A DNA stretch of 64,000 bases from Athripsodes cinereus (taxonomy: Eukaryota; Arthropoda; Insecta; Trichoptera; Leptoceridae), in assembly GCA_947579605.1 (NCBI GenBank), contig OX388318.1, positions 3,906,001 to 3,970,000 of the forward strand, given 5' to 3'. Shown here piece after piece: positions 20,244-32,880 of this stretch. Numbering within the stretch: the first letter of the stretch is position 1; each line of letters begins with the position of its first letter. The notes below the pieces were generated by a model. It ran no database searches. It saw only the letters and a program-made list of their open reading frames with translations, and had not been told where the DNA came from. The position numbers were made by a program, and so were the translations under genes.

Positions 20244-21150
20244 AAACCCCAAGAATGTACCAGAAATTGGTGTCTTATTTTTTGTAGGCACAGAGCGGAT
20301 AGCTTGCAAGTTTATTACATGCGACTGGTCTGCTGGCTTACCCACTTGTGGGATATTATGTCATGATGGTATATAAGTAGTAAATATGAAATACATTCCT
20401 ATGTCAAAGTAAAAAAGATAAATAAATAACAACATAATATGTATGTATAGTACCTTAATATACAAATATTGGTATCGGGTAAGTGTATAGAGTTTCTTAA
20501 CCAATTAGGTTAGTAAGTTAATAGACAGAGGGCAAATTTACATTGCAATATATTGCAAGTTTTCCAATTAACTTAAAAATCTTATAAAAAAGAAGTTATT
20601 TCAAAATGTGGGTATTTATTTTATCGCATGCACAATTTCCAATGTTTCACTATATTATAAAATATTTAATTTTTTGTACTCTTGGTGGTGTAAATTTTGT
20701 AACGTACTAATCAATGTAGTTTACTTTAGAAACAACATTACACAAGTGTTACATTTATCTTAAATTGTGATTATTAACTGTTAATAATCACAATTAAATA
20801 TTATTTTGTCATTGCAACTAGATTTATAGCATGAATGATGTAAAATAACACAGGTCAAATTCATGAAATAAATATTATTTAGAATAGCAATAGACATTAT
20901 TAATTAAGAACGTTATTTTTTTTAAATAATTGGATTGCAAACCACCAACTCGTTTTGAAACAAGGCAGTAATATGTCAAGAATAATTAAGATAAATATTG
21001 TCTTACAGAATTCAGATTGAAGAGAATTATTATTCTAAGGAAACGAGAACGGAAATAATCCTTAAGATTTTGTACCGTGGAGCATAAGGATTTTGTAAAC
21101 AGTTGGAGAACTAAGCAAAGGTAATATTTAAGTATAGGGAAATAGCATGC
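20244..21150. other. intergenic with dispersed-repeat pieces
   Basis: 20320-20375 carries a GACTGGTCTGCTGGCTTACC...CACTTGTGGGATAT block of the family seen at 46639 and 49766. Near 20525 is an AGAGGGCAAATTTA block. TTAATAATCACAATT near 20780 forms a small inverted repeat. No gene. Confidence 0.5.
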
Positions 21151-21360
21151 AAAAATTGGAGTGTAAAAGAGACAAGTAGTTTCTCCCTCTATAAGTTGGA
21201 GACTAAATATAAGGTGGCTCTAAAATTGGAGTGTAAAAGAGACAAGTAGTTTCTCCCTCTATAAGTTGGAGACTAAATATAAGGTGGCTCTAAAATTGGA
21301 GTGTAAAAGAGACAAGTAGTTTCTCCCTCTATAAGTTGGAGATTAATTATAAGGTGGCTC
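21151..21360. repeat. 70-bp minisatellite, three near-identical copies
   Basis: Units begin at 21151, 21221 and 21291. Each contains ATTGGAGTGTAAAAGAGACA, TTTCTCCCTCTATAAGTTGG and AAGGTGGCTC. Copies one and two match except at the junction; copy three differs at GAGATTAATTAT. A partial fourth unit (TAAAATTG) follows. Confidence 0.92.
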
Positions 21361-21982
21361 TAAAATTGATGGAAAAAAACGAGAAGATCGTGACATTTTC
21401 AAATTCCTATACCAATTTGCCAAGTTGCTCCCCCTCCTCCTCTTCCTAGAGCAAATAATAGGTAGGTACGCTCATGAAGTCTTGTCTTATTTTCGAAGTG
21501 TATTTGTGTTACACTTTATATAATAAAAAATTTAAAAGGTAGTCGTGAAGGTATATGTATGAGCAAGAGGGGCATACGAAAAGTCTATAGCATAGTTATT
21601 TATTTATCGCAAAATGTTTTATACCATCTACCGTAACAAGCTAATAGAAGCAACGCCAGACGTGTGAAAACGAATTTATTTATGTCACACGTTGGTGTTA
21701 ATTTTAATAAATAGCATTAATGTTGTGCATATGTGATACCTATGCAATTCATAGAATTATAATAGTTATTTAGAAAAACTCAGCGTCTTATAGAGGTGAA
21801 AAATACGCTCAGAATTGACTACCGGTTAAATTATCTCTGCTAATATCACAATTTTATAAAAACCATATTGAAATATAACAAATGTATTCAAAAGTTCATA
21901 AATGTTATAATATGTCCATTGAACTTATTTCTTGAACTTCCAATATATGCGCATGAGTTTTATTGATAGAAAATTAATTACC
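21361..21982. other. intergenic, nothing identified
   Basis: AT-rich sequence without recognised exon or element. Confidence 0.5.
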
Positions 21983-21990
21983 ATCTAGAT

Positions 21991-22173
21991 CAGTGTTTCC
22001 CAAGGTGGGACGTATGCCCCACCGGTGGGCCATCACGTCTCAGAGGTGGGGCACTGCGCTTCCACATATTATTGAAAATTTACCAACTGCTTAGTTAAAA
22101 AAGAAGTCGGTGGGGCATATGACTTTTGAAAAGATTACGGTTGGCATGGTATAAATAAGGTTGGGAAACACTG
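21991..22173. mobile_element. hAT-type MITE with perfect 8-bp duplication ATCTAGAT
   Basis: The ends CAGTGTTTCCCAAGGTGGG and GGTTGGGAAACACTG are inverted. ATCTAGAT flanks exactly at 21983-21990 and 22174-22181. The CAGTGTTTCCCAACC terminus is the classic form of hAT elements in animals. Length 183 bp, no ORF. Confidence 0.93.
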
Positions 22174-22181
22174 ATCTAGAT

Positions 22182-25100
22182 ATTTGATTTCATATTGTTT
22201 CGTGGAGTTGCCAGCAAAAATAGATCTCCCTATCTTTTCTGCATGTTTTCAAGTGATCTGTTAAAGACAAATATCCTAAAACAACACAAATAACAATGAG
22301 TCGAGCCACCATTTTTAATGGTATGGGTTTACGCATGAGATTTGATTCTGAATTTGAACATGTTTCTTTTGTAATAAACAATAGCTCCTCACGGTGTTGC
22401 TAGCATTGTAAAACAATAATAATAATTTAGGTAGGTACCTACTTCTTGATTATTATATAAAAAAATATAATCACCTATTGTCCATGGTTAATATAGAACA
22501 TCGCATAATGCAAACCATTATTTTGTATGGTGATTTAATGACGTGATTGTATTAGATATCGACTTTTGCTTGTTATACAAAATAAAATGCAGCTAATATT
22601 TTCCAATTACATAGAAAATTTATTGAATTTTACATTAATTTGTGTCACAGATAAAGAGTTGTTTATTATGTTTGTTAGTATAAGTTACACATAAAAATAT
22701 GTCAATACTATTTTGCGTAATATTTTTGTATCAGATGCGAGGTTCGTTCAAGAGAAAGAGTGGAGAAAAATGAAAGACGCTTAAATAATAACACAATATA
22801 TCCAGCATTGGAGAAAGGGATCAAAAATAATGAATAATTTGTTGTTTGTGGATTGTATTTTATTTATTTATTTTATTCTTCACAGTAGGTAAATTTGTTA
22901 CAATATTTCAAATCAATACAAAGAATCATGTAAATATCAGTTATACACAAACCCAACTGTTGGGGTCCAAACGTAAGATGCATAATATCCAAAAAATACG
23001 CGGCTGAAACCCACAAACACAAAAGAACAAAATATTTGTCTTACTTTGCATATCGCTAAGTTGAAGGCGTAAAGTTGAATCCAAGTAATAGGTTCACATA
23101 TTTGATATTTTGCCAAATGTGAACTCGTTCAAATAAGCAAGATCATAAAATTAATTTAATGTTTAAAAGGCGTTAGATAAGTTTAAAAAAAAACTACAAA
23201 TATTAAACGTGTCTTCCCACTTATCTAACGGTTATTGGCAATAAATTTTTTATTCGAAATTTAAAAAAAACGAGTTTTATTCTTTATTATAATATTTAAA
23301 ACAAATAATTCTATTTATATCGCAATGTTATTCAACATCGATTTTTTTTCTATTTCTAGAAAATAGGTTTAACTATTTCTAAATGATTGGAAATTATAGA
23401 TATTATATACCTAAATATTGTATTTGCAAGATGAATTTTATCCATGGAGTCCCCGGCGAATAATATCCCTCCCACTCTTTTTAGTAAGTTTTCTAATGTC
23501 CCGTAAAAGGTAACTACTCGTTAAGACAAAAAAGTCACCTGTTAAGACATTTTACATCTTAAATTCAGTGATGAGGTATGCTCTCCATCCTGAATGTTTT
23601 ATTTTCATTGGTACATAGAGGACCTCTACAATAGAAAATCCATATGTTCTTCAAATGTAGTAAGTAATAAATTATTACAGTATATACACAAAACGACCAT
23701 TGTTGTCAAAAAGTGGATTTCTAATATATACATTATCAATATATTTAGTATCAACAGTCACATACTTTTTAAAATGTATCTTCAATAAGGGAAATATGAA
23801 TGCAGAACCGATGTATAAAATTATTTTGGCCGCATAACCAATTTTTCCTTTAAATTTTTACTCCATACTACAAAGGTCATTGTTGATTTACACTAGGTGT
23901 TCGCATAATACAGTAATATTTATAAAGGTTTCTATTTTGAAAAATCTTTCCGTTTTTTAACGCATAATATTGATTTAAATGAAAAAGTAAAAAAAATACT
24001 ACGAGATTTTTGACATTTTTAAACCGTCAAAATTTGTCAAGAATACAACACTATATGATTTCAAAGCTGTGAATAAACTTTAATAATAATGAATGTTATT
24101 ATTTTTTAATATTATGGGTGTTATTATTTTAATATGCATTGTGTGTGTAACGAATAGGACCGACTCAATCATGGCCCGGGGGCAGAGCACGCTACGGTTT
24201 AAAATGTAGTTACGTCACTGATCTCATCTTAAAATATTTTCTCAAGATGGGCTCTCATAAAATGAAAGTTCGTACCACAAATTTGGAAGATATTGAATAA
24301 TAAAACAATCTCTCTAAGGCTCAGTATTTAAATGTTCCCCTTAAAGTGACGTTTATCCTGATCTAGTCCTTAATTTAGATAAAATTAGTTTTACATCCAA
24401 CAAATGTTGATAAAGTCATGTCAATAAATCTCCTATCTCCTTCAACATCCATTAAGAGGAAGACGAAAACAATACCTGGATGACACAATGCAATAGAATC
24501 CTGTGGAGAAATTACCTGGATGAAGATGACATACATAAGGAACAAATGAATATCTCAACCTCAGAACGAGAAGAGCCGACCCAAACAGCATTCAGCGGCA
24601 ATAAGATTGGACAGTGCCGGGAAGGAGAAAAAGAAACATTAATATTTCACAACTTTTCACCAATATGTAAGGGACAGATAGTTAGATAGTGAAATATTAA
24701 AGTTTATTGGATTTAAATTACTATTTTCTGATATTTACAGAACGCTGGAAAACTTACAGAAAAGAGTGGCAAATCATTCCATTTCTGAATTTGCATGGAT
24801 ACACATTCTAATCTATTTTACGCTCAAAGGCCATCCACTCGTTTACGAGTAATCACGTATCGATTATGAAACCTACATATATTATATTAGATTTTTAAAT
24901 ATTTATTTCAACAAATCGATTTATTTAACAGATACGCAACATCATTTGTTGGTCCTCGTTTTAAACTAATGGTTCCTTTCATATTATCCAGAGTCGGATG
25001 TAGAACACGTGTTGCCCAAGAGCTAAAATTAAAACGAGTCGTCCCCGCCTTCATGATGGGTATATACAGCTATAATAATACATACATACATACATACATT

Positions 25101-25450
25101 ACAATATGATAGGTATACATGAACATACATAACATGGCTGTTGCCAAAGCAAAACTACACTACGTCACGAGGTGCCATTTTTCAGAATGGCCTTTCAAAG
25201 TTTTTTCAACAAAATTACATTTGCTGACCGCACGTTTGTTAACACGAAATTACTGTCAAAAATTATTTTGAATGATTGGTATTAATCATATTATCACTCA
25301 CTTATTTTAAATTTACATGATATTGTGAAAAAATGTCGTTCGTTTGCTTAAACATTTTTTTCATTCATTTATGGGTATCAAAAAACATTTTTAATTAAAA
25401 TAAATTAAAAAATTAAAAAAATGGGTGAACATTTTATATTTGTAAGCAAA
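22182..25450. other. intergenic, retroelement debris
   Basis: 22855-23000 holds a TTTATTTTATTCTTCACAGTA block typical of retroelement 3' ends here. 23440-23600 holds the CCCCGGCGAATAATATCCCTCCCACTC-type dispersed repeat (seen also at 46820, 50695, 51690). 25074-25100 is an ATAC microsatellite. The ORFs 22190, 23594 and 24480 show no domain. No gene. Confidence 0.45.
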
Positions 25451-25525
25451 TCTTGGACATGGTTAAAGAGGGACGAAAGTGGAATAAATGGTGTGGAGAA
25501 GCGATCGCTGAGGAGAATGGTTTAA
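25451..25525 (+). pseudogene. short reverse transcriptase fragment (copy 2 of the 18245 family)
   Basis: The plus frame reads TWTWLKRDESGINGVEKRSL then RRMV and a stop, matching TWTWLKKDESGINAVEMRSL in the copy at 18245. Only 24 codons remain. Confidence 0.75.
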
Positions 25526-28500
25526 TAATAAATAAATATTTTTACATTTCTTGTATAAACTGCATATCATGACATAATAACCGTTTTTTATAGTGATTCT
25601 TACTATCAAGTATTAAAATTTAATATTTTAAGAATAATATCACATGACAATAATTTCAATGCCCTAATGAACATTTTTAAGAGCATGTCTAAATAAAAAT
25701 ACTCACACATATGTTCATGAGTCACTTTATTTCGATATGTTCATAAGTCACTTTGGTCAAAATTCCACATAATGCAGTTTCACTCTCACATAAGTCAAGC
25801 AGCGTATAAAGTTACCATACGTAAAGTAAGAAGTCAGCTTTAGCCGGGTTAACTACATATTAATAAAATGCAAAAAAACATTTCCAACAATTCTTATATT
25901 TACGACGTCGAGGTTTCTCCCACGAGTGGGATAATGGTGGAATGTTTTAGTAAAATAGATAAAGAAGACAAAAATAGTTCTACATCCTGTCACTAAAATT
26001 CTAGAACCCAACTGACCCCGGATCTGGATAAAAATAAATATGATAAAATATCTTCAACGATTCGGAGTACACCGTGAGGAAATGTGCTGTGAGTGGGTTT
26101 CTTCGAAGGTACGTGCTTTCCATAAAGAATCTCCTGTAACTTCTGCTGTCATGTTTCTGTTTTTCATTGTCTCTCGTTATGTGTTGATTGTTTTAGTTTC
26201 AAGTATATTTTTTTTAATGTTATTGTACTATAAAGGCTGTTTTGGCCGTATTTCGGTTTAATAAATAAATAAACAATAACAAATTTATCCAATAATTTGT
26301 CCGTATTACTATTATTATTCAATTCAGCGATTAAGTATACCACCTATCCCGAATGTCTTGTTGTTGCTAGCACAAAGAGGACAAACTTACAACCTCACTT
26401 GAAGTGAGAAAATTCAAATTCAAATATTTTTATTTAAATAAAATTTACAACTTAATATATTAGGTACATACACACCTTATTACTAAAAAAACACATTTAT
26501 TACATATTTGACCCTCAAAATTGAGCAGTGCTATTATAATATCTAAAAGTATCAATTATTTTCATTTACTTCACTTCAAATTCAAACAGACAATTTTACT
26601 AATTTTCTTATATGAGTAATTTGTTTATTAATATTTTAAACATAGCCTTTACTCAAGTCAACGTTGATATAACATGAGGAATGAATGAAAAGTAACTGTC
26701 TTGATACAAAAATACACACATATAAACACGTAACTATCAGTGACGGGACTAGACTTTTAGTATTGGCCATGCGGTTTGTGTACAGTAGGTAGAATTTATT
26801 ATGTAAGTATGTTAGAAACCAATTGCTAGCCAAAACCTAGTATATTATTTTACTGTCTACAATTATCTAGGTAGTTTGGATGACCCTCTTTTACAATATG
26901 CCGTTTTAATTACACCCACATTTGAACAAGATAAATACCTATCATAGGATGAAAAAAGTGACTCAAAATGCAAAGAGGTGGAAATGGGACCGAACTATTT
27001 TTGGGATCATACTAATGTACGTATCTATGGCAACCATTGAACTGAAGTTTGCAAAATATTTTCTATCATGTGGCGGAAGATTTAAATCAATTTAAACTTA
27101 CTTTGTAGTTTTTTTAGATATTTTGTTTCAGACATCATAGATTTATTCCTTGGGCATGCGTTGCTTTTTTGCATGTATGGAAGGCACGCCACTGGTAACT
27201 ATATATGGCGAGTAGGTACTAGAGAGAAACGGATATCAGAGATTAAACAGTCTAAATATAATACTATTCGGCCGTACCTATACCGGATAATGATATAATA
27301 TCCCGCGAATGCGAATAAGAATTTCAAATAATTTCCCAGTAGCCTGTGAACTAACTCCTTGTAATAAACGTGCAAGATGTCCATTCCGTACCAGTAAAAA
27401 TATAAGACATACAGAATGGGAACTAGCTGTTATTATTAAAATATTTTGGCACAAATTAACTTGTGATTTTATGATGTTTATGTCTATTTAGGTATGACTG
27501 TTTTCAAGTAGGTACACAAGTAAATAAATAAATAAAAGACTAAATGCTCACAAAATAAATAAAAAAAGGTTTGGATATTTTGTCCAATTCCAACACTAAT
27601 TTAATAAAGTTGGGAGTAAAAAAATATCGTAAGCAAAAGAGTGATTGATTCGACCAAATTTTACAAAATGCGAATGTGTGGCTGAATGTTCAAGTGTCCG
27701 GTTTAAGTTGTACTTACTTGTTCTAAAAAAGGAATAAAATTTAAATTGTTTGAACTTTTAATTTGTTAACATACATTATTATTTTATTCTTTATTTCCTA
27801 ATGTATCTGTATTGATTCTTAATGTATCTGTATTGATTCGACATGTTCGGCATTATTGATAGATTCACTGGTTAACTTATTGGTAGCGATAGAGAATTTT
27901 GCAGGTCCGCTGATGGCTTTCTTATGATTTTGTAAATGTAATCGGTAATATGACTGTTTGTATCTCTGGTAAAAATATAAATAAATAAATAAAAAACGGT
28001 CACCGTGGAAAGTTCTCCCGGGATATCTGTTATCCCGTATCCGATAAAATTACCGTCGTTATATCTCTAATGAGTACCTACTTATCATCACCACATATTA
28101 AAATGTGTTATTGTATGTTATATCTCTATCTATATTTGTGTATTATAATCGTTGGTATATATATAATATATGTATATTATTTACCGTGAAGAAAGTTATT
28201 ATTTTAATCAAATCAGATAGATAACAAGCGAATTTTAATTTTCAAAAGCCATTAAAGTGACGTTGATGAATGTTTTGAACTAGTGATAGGTTTCGGTGTT
28301 AACCGTGCGTTGATGTTTTTTGATTGAAATTTTTAAACGTTAACAAATACCTACTGAGTAATTTTAAAACTAGGCATTCCGTGAGATGTTACCTTTATTA
28401 ATAATAATAAAATAATTATGATGGATGACAATTGTCTTTCGTCTTTCAAGAACATTAATAGGCGATTAACAATATCCTTGAAAGACGAAAAATAAAATTA

Positions 28501-28946
28501 ATAAAACTCAATAAAACATGGCATAATTTGAAAAAATATATGTTTTTCATTTCATCGTGGAATTCTACTAGCTCCTTAAATAAAAACAAAATGAATATTT
28601 ACATAGTTTTTTTTATGAAATTTATGTGTAAAATTTAGCGATTCAATTCCCATTTTTCGTCATTAAACATTATAATTTTAGTGATAAACTATTACATACA
28701 CCCAAAGAATTTTGGTTAGATCCTTCTAGTAAATTGAATCATCGAAACATAATAATTATGATTATTTCGTGAACGAAGCCGAGTTTACAGCTAAATAAAG
28801 AAAATATAGGTGTACCTATACTTACAGAAAAGAAATATATTTCAAATATGTCACATCCATTTATCTCAACTCATTCTTTTCTAACATGTTATACCTATCT
28901 CTATCCGCAATAGCGATGGTTTAGTTAGATAGCCGATGTTATAGAT
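25526..28946. other. intergenic, several retroelement 3' tails
   Basis: 26200-26275 ends in AAAGGCTGTTTTGGCCGTA and an AATA run, a plus-strand LINE-like tail. 26405-26530 (AATTCAAATTCAAATATTTTT) looks like a minus-strand one. 27900-27990 is a further plus-strand tail. A GATATCAGAGATT / ATATCTCTAATGAG region at 27230-28075 carries TTATCCCG-type motifs but no clear ends. No exon was recognised. Confidence 0.4.
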
Positions 28947-29700
28947 CAGGGGTCTCCAAACTACGGCCCGCGGGCCAAATCAGGCTCGCCAGTGCCATCA
29001 ATACGGCCCGCGACAGCTTAAGACTAATGCCATCAATCCGACCCTCGACGGCCAGTGTCTTACTTATTGTTGTTACTATTGCTGTGATAAGTTGAAGAAG
29101 AAAACACAGAATGATAATAAATTACTCGGTTTTATTTTCATGCAATATAAAACTTAAATTAAGTATCTAAGCTTAAGCATATTAATAACTAACAAATCAT
29201 TTAAATGAAACCCACTACTCACTGTAAAACAAAATATTCTAATGAAATTTATGTAATTGTGATTTTCCACCGACAATAGTTTGTAAAAAATTCTAATGAG
29301 ATTTATGTACCTAATTGTGATTTTCCACCGACAATACAATAGTTTGTAATAGTAAATCAATTTTACTTGTACAAATTATTAAAAAAGATTTAAGATGCTC
29401 ATCAGTTTATTTAGATCTGTAAACATTATTTTGAAATGCAAAAAAAGCATATTTTTATGTTTACTTAGGTCGCGCACTCTGCGACTAGTCTAGGAATATG
29501 TTTATTAATTTTATTCTTCTTGCACATCATCATTCATAATTATAACAAAGTTCACATAAAAAATGTCACTTTTTAGTGATTTCTTCCATCTAACCTCTAA
29601 TATAGTTAAGGGCAGAAAAATTAAAACTGTTTTGGCCCTTGAAATATACCTACTGAAGTAATCATTATGGCCTTAAGACTTCAAAGTTTGGAGACCCCTG
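28947..29700. mobile_element. hAT-type non-autonomous element, CAGGGGTCTCCAAACT ends
   Basis: CAGGGGTCTCCAAACTACGG on the left and CAAAGTTTGGAGACCCCTG on the right are inverted. The left interior has CGGCCCGCGGGCCA, characteristic of hAT relatives. The flanking octamers TTATAGAT and GAATAGAT match at 6 of 8. The interior holds a 2-copy tandem (about 29235-29350, GATTTTCCACCGACAATA) and a SINE-like 3' end near 29510-29610. No transposase ORF. Confidence 0.85.
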
Positions 29701-30432
29701 GAATAGATCACATTACAATTGTTAATAATATCTACCTAGTTAGAAGTAGATACTCTACATAATTAATACTTTTCACCACTTTCTGTTGTTGATCCAACAT
29801 AACATATCAGACAGATGATCATATCGAGTAACAATGTGTTAAATTGACATAATTATTATGAATGAAACAAACGCAAACAACAACAATTGTACAATTAAAA
29901 TAAGTTATATATTTTTTATCACAATATGATCTAGGTATGTAGGCAGACGCTTAATTATTTATCATAATTAGATATGGTACAGTGCAGTAAAATAGTGTCA
30001 TTTTTATTGGATATTTTTAACCCATCTATACCATCATAGCGTTCCCTAAAAGTAGATTAGCCAATGTAAGTAGATTATGTAATGAGTATGATGGTTGTCC
30101 TCTCCGTTTTAATGAAATGTAAGACAATCCGAATGGGTGGCTTGTCTATCAGTGAATCAAAGATGATAAATGTCACAAATTGTGTATCTAAAAATCATCT
30201 ATTCTTGAAAATAAACTGCAATTTTTATAATCTTACAATTTGTCTGAGTGAAATTAAAAGACAATTTTTCCACTATATAAGTTAAGATTGAGAGACACGT
30301 CTTTCAAATACATTGTCACTGAATTAAAATCTATATACATATCTAGTGTTTTTATTTTTAATTACATTTTGGAATTCTACTACCAAGACACAGACACAGT
30401 GAATAATATAAGCTATTTGAGGATGTTCAAAT
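29701..30432. other. intergenic, nothing identified
   Basis: AT-rich. The ORF 30082-30285 has no recognised motif. Confidence 0.5.
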
Positions 30433-30640
30433 CAGGGCCCGGGCTATAAATGGGCAGACTAAGCAGATACCCAGAGCACTAAATCTCAGGAAGCGCAGAA
30501 TTTTTGATAACCTATTGTTATCAATCATCCTCTAGCAAATTTGAAAAGATTTTTTCAACAAAACCGAGGATGTTGTGAAACATTTCAAATTCTAGTACTA
30601 GATCGAAAATCTGGCGACGAGAAAGAAAGAAAGAAAAAGA
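30433..30640. mobile_element. partial hAT-type MITE (CAGGGCCCGGGCTA end)
   Basis: The left end CAGGGCCCGGGCTA is close to the end of the 35179 element. It then carries the shared cassette (TCAACAAAACCGAGG, GAAACATTTCAAATTC, TCTGGCGACGAG) and runs into a GAAA-rich tract at about 30618-30650. The right terminus is missing. Confidence 0.65.
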
Positions 30641-31425
30641 GAAAGAACCATCGTTAGGCTAGAAGTGTGGGTGCGCGAATAGAATACAAATACATTATAA
30701 CAAATGCAATAATAATGTAATTGCCTACATCTACATCTTTATAAAATAACATATTAAGTATACACACATACCTTTAGTGCGATTTCCAATTCTTCTTCCC
30801 TCATTGCAGATGTAAATTAGTTATATTATTGCTTGCAAATAAATATCTGCACGAAATAATAATTCACTTTTTACACATTCACATTGTACAGATGACAATT
30901 ACTTGTATTATTGTCTTCACTATTATTTTAATCGGTAATTTAATCAAAAAATGTTTATATTTTCACATCTGTCTTCCATTTTTGAATATTTTTCAGTTGT
31001 TTCGTACATCACTTATTTTTTGTTCTAAAATTGAAATTTTAAACAATTTGATAATCGTTTTGTTATCACTATCACAAGTCACTTTTTTAATATTTTTTGA
31101 ATTAAATTTGTTTCTTGTTGAATATTTTATTTCATGATTTAATAATTTCATATACTATAACCACAGAAAAAAATACAAATAAGTAATAAATAAACAATGG
31201 ATAAAAGGATTATTAAACACAGACTAAGTCATAAATCAAAGAATAAGTGTTCCACTAATTTCTTTAAGTTTTCGTGTACTCTGTAAAAGGCAGATAATTG
31301 AAAAAAATTATGTATAAGGAAGGCATATAAATTCTACAACTCAATGATATGGTGGATAACCCCAGTTTGAAACTCTCATTTTTTTATCTGAACGAAAATG
31401 ACGAACTGTATGTTTTGTTAATCTA
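30641..31425. other. intergenic, hydrophobic AT-rich ORF only
   Basis: The 102-residue plus ORF 30829-31137 is rich in I, L, F and N. It has no motif and no coding bias apart from base composition; I treat it as fortuitous. Confidence 0.5.
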
Positions 31426-31803
31426 CTGGTGGTGTCAATACCGGATATTGTTTCATACCCAGAACCGAAAGATAGTCCAAGTAAAATACCCGTTATTGAA
31501 TGATGGATATAATACCGGTACCAAATAATGTGTCAATTTTCTAAATTTTGCCCTCCACCGTCGTTGGGAACTTAACTAAAAATTATCGGGTACTTTTAAC
31601 TTTTACCGACTATCTACCGGTTACCGACCGACAGACAGTATACCAAAAAAGCAACGGGTAGTTTTACCAACTATCTACCGATTACCGACAGACAGACGTT
31701 ACACTGATTTTAACAATTAGCGAGTATTATTACCGAAAAATTTTGTCGATTCTGTATACCGGTAATCAAAAGTAACGGGTAAATACCGAATTGACATCAC
31801 TAG
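31426..31803. mobile_element. MITE with CTRGTGRTGTCAAT ends
   Basis: CTGGTGGTGTCAATAC and ATTGACATCACTAG are inverted ends. Inside are two copies of a block with CTATCTACCGGTTACCGAC and ACAGACAG plus scattered CGGGTA and TACCGG words. The ends resemble the AGTGATGTAAC hAT family. No target duplication was recognised. Confidence 0.65.
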
Positions 31804-32639
31804 TTGTAGTTGAATAAAACATATTGTAATTACCTAATCAAATTTTGGTCATTACATTATAAAGTACTGACAGGTAATCATTAACTAATTTTCTAATCTT
31901 TTATATTAAATAGTTATAGCTTAATTATATAAATTAAGAGTTAAATACATTATCAGCTATACATTGCTATAAAATAAAACTATGGGTGAATACATTATAC
32001 ATAATATTATTATAAATGAGTTCTTCATTGTTATGCTTTGCAGGCTAAATATAGAATGGAAATAATATTTAAATGGGCGACCGAAAAAACAAATGGCCGA
32101 CAAACAATCAACCGACTCTAACACTATTTGTGCGACAAAGAAAATATCTTGGCAAGTACCTAATATCGGGTGAAAAAAATTCATGGGCCACAGTTATACT
32201 AGGTGAGCGACTGAAAATACTAAACGGGAGACAAAATATACTAATTGAGCGACTATGTGCCTATATCGAGTGAATGATTGGTTAGCTGGAAGATATTACC
32301 TCCAGGCAATAAGCTCGCCAATTGCTCATGATTTTTTCTGATCAATAAAGTGCTCTTATTATTATTATGATAGAAAATAACAAGCGAAATCTATAGATAA
32401 ATACGAAATACGTCAATTAAATTTTTATTATTAAACTTACATATTAATATATGTGTATTTTTAATACTTTTTTGAGATATGAATTGCTTTTATTTATAAA
32501 CGTAAATAAACCCTTCCATAAAACTATTCTTTTGTATCGCGGTGCTGGACTAATTCGTCACCTAAAAATATATACGGTCGCACGAACTGTACAAGTGGTC
32601 GCTCACGTTAGTATATTATGTCCTCGTTCACATTTAGCC
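31804..32639. other. intergenic with degenerate GCGAC-word repeat at 32070-32270
   Basis: Between 32070 and 32270 a motif of roughly 20 bp, close to ACTAAATGGGCGACCGAAAA, recurs about eight times in decayed form. Complements (GGTCGCACGAACTG, AGTGGTCGCTCACG) occur at 32576-32605. The ORF 32073-32273 is a reading of this repeat. A retroelement tail-like segment is at 32280-32350. Confidence 0.55.
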
Positions 32640-32880
32640 GCCCAGTCAATCATTTATTATTTATTTTATTCTTCACTGTACATTGTTTACAATAATAATA
32701 ATAATAATAAATAATAATAAAAAACTTTATTGCACAAAAAAACAACATATGAAAATATTCAATTTAACTATACAAAAATAATACAAATTTACATAGAAAA
32801 TATCATTTATACAATTCAATGTACAGAGGGCGAGTTTATCGCTAAAATGCGATGTCTTCCAACTAACCCATTTATATGCT
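32640..32880 (-). mobile_element. retroelement 3' end, minus orientation
   Basis: TTTATTTTATTCTTCACTG, an AAT-repeat at about 32693-32722, TTTATTGCACAAAA and then the GTACAGAGGGCGAGTTTATC block. The same terminal block appears at 3410, 20525 and 35765, and inverted at 44690. Typical of a 5'-truncated non-LTR element of which only the 3' region remains. Confidence 0.6.

Noticed and set aside
30829..31137. 102-residue plus-strand ORF, very hydrophobic
   Set aside because: It consists mainly of I, L, F and N as expected from AT-rich DNA, has no motif, no splice context and no domain pattern of a membrane protein.
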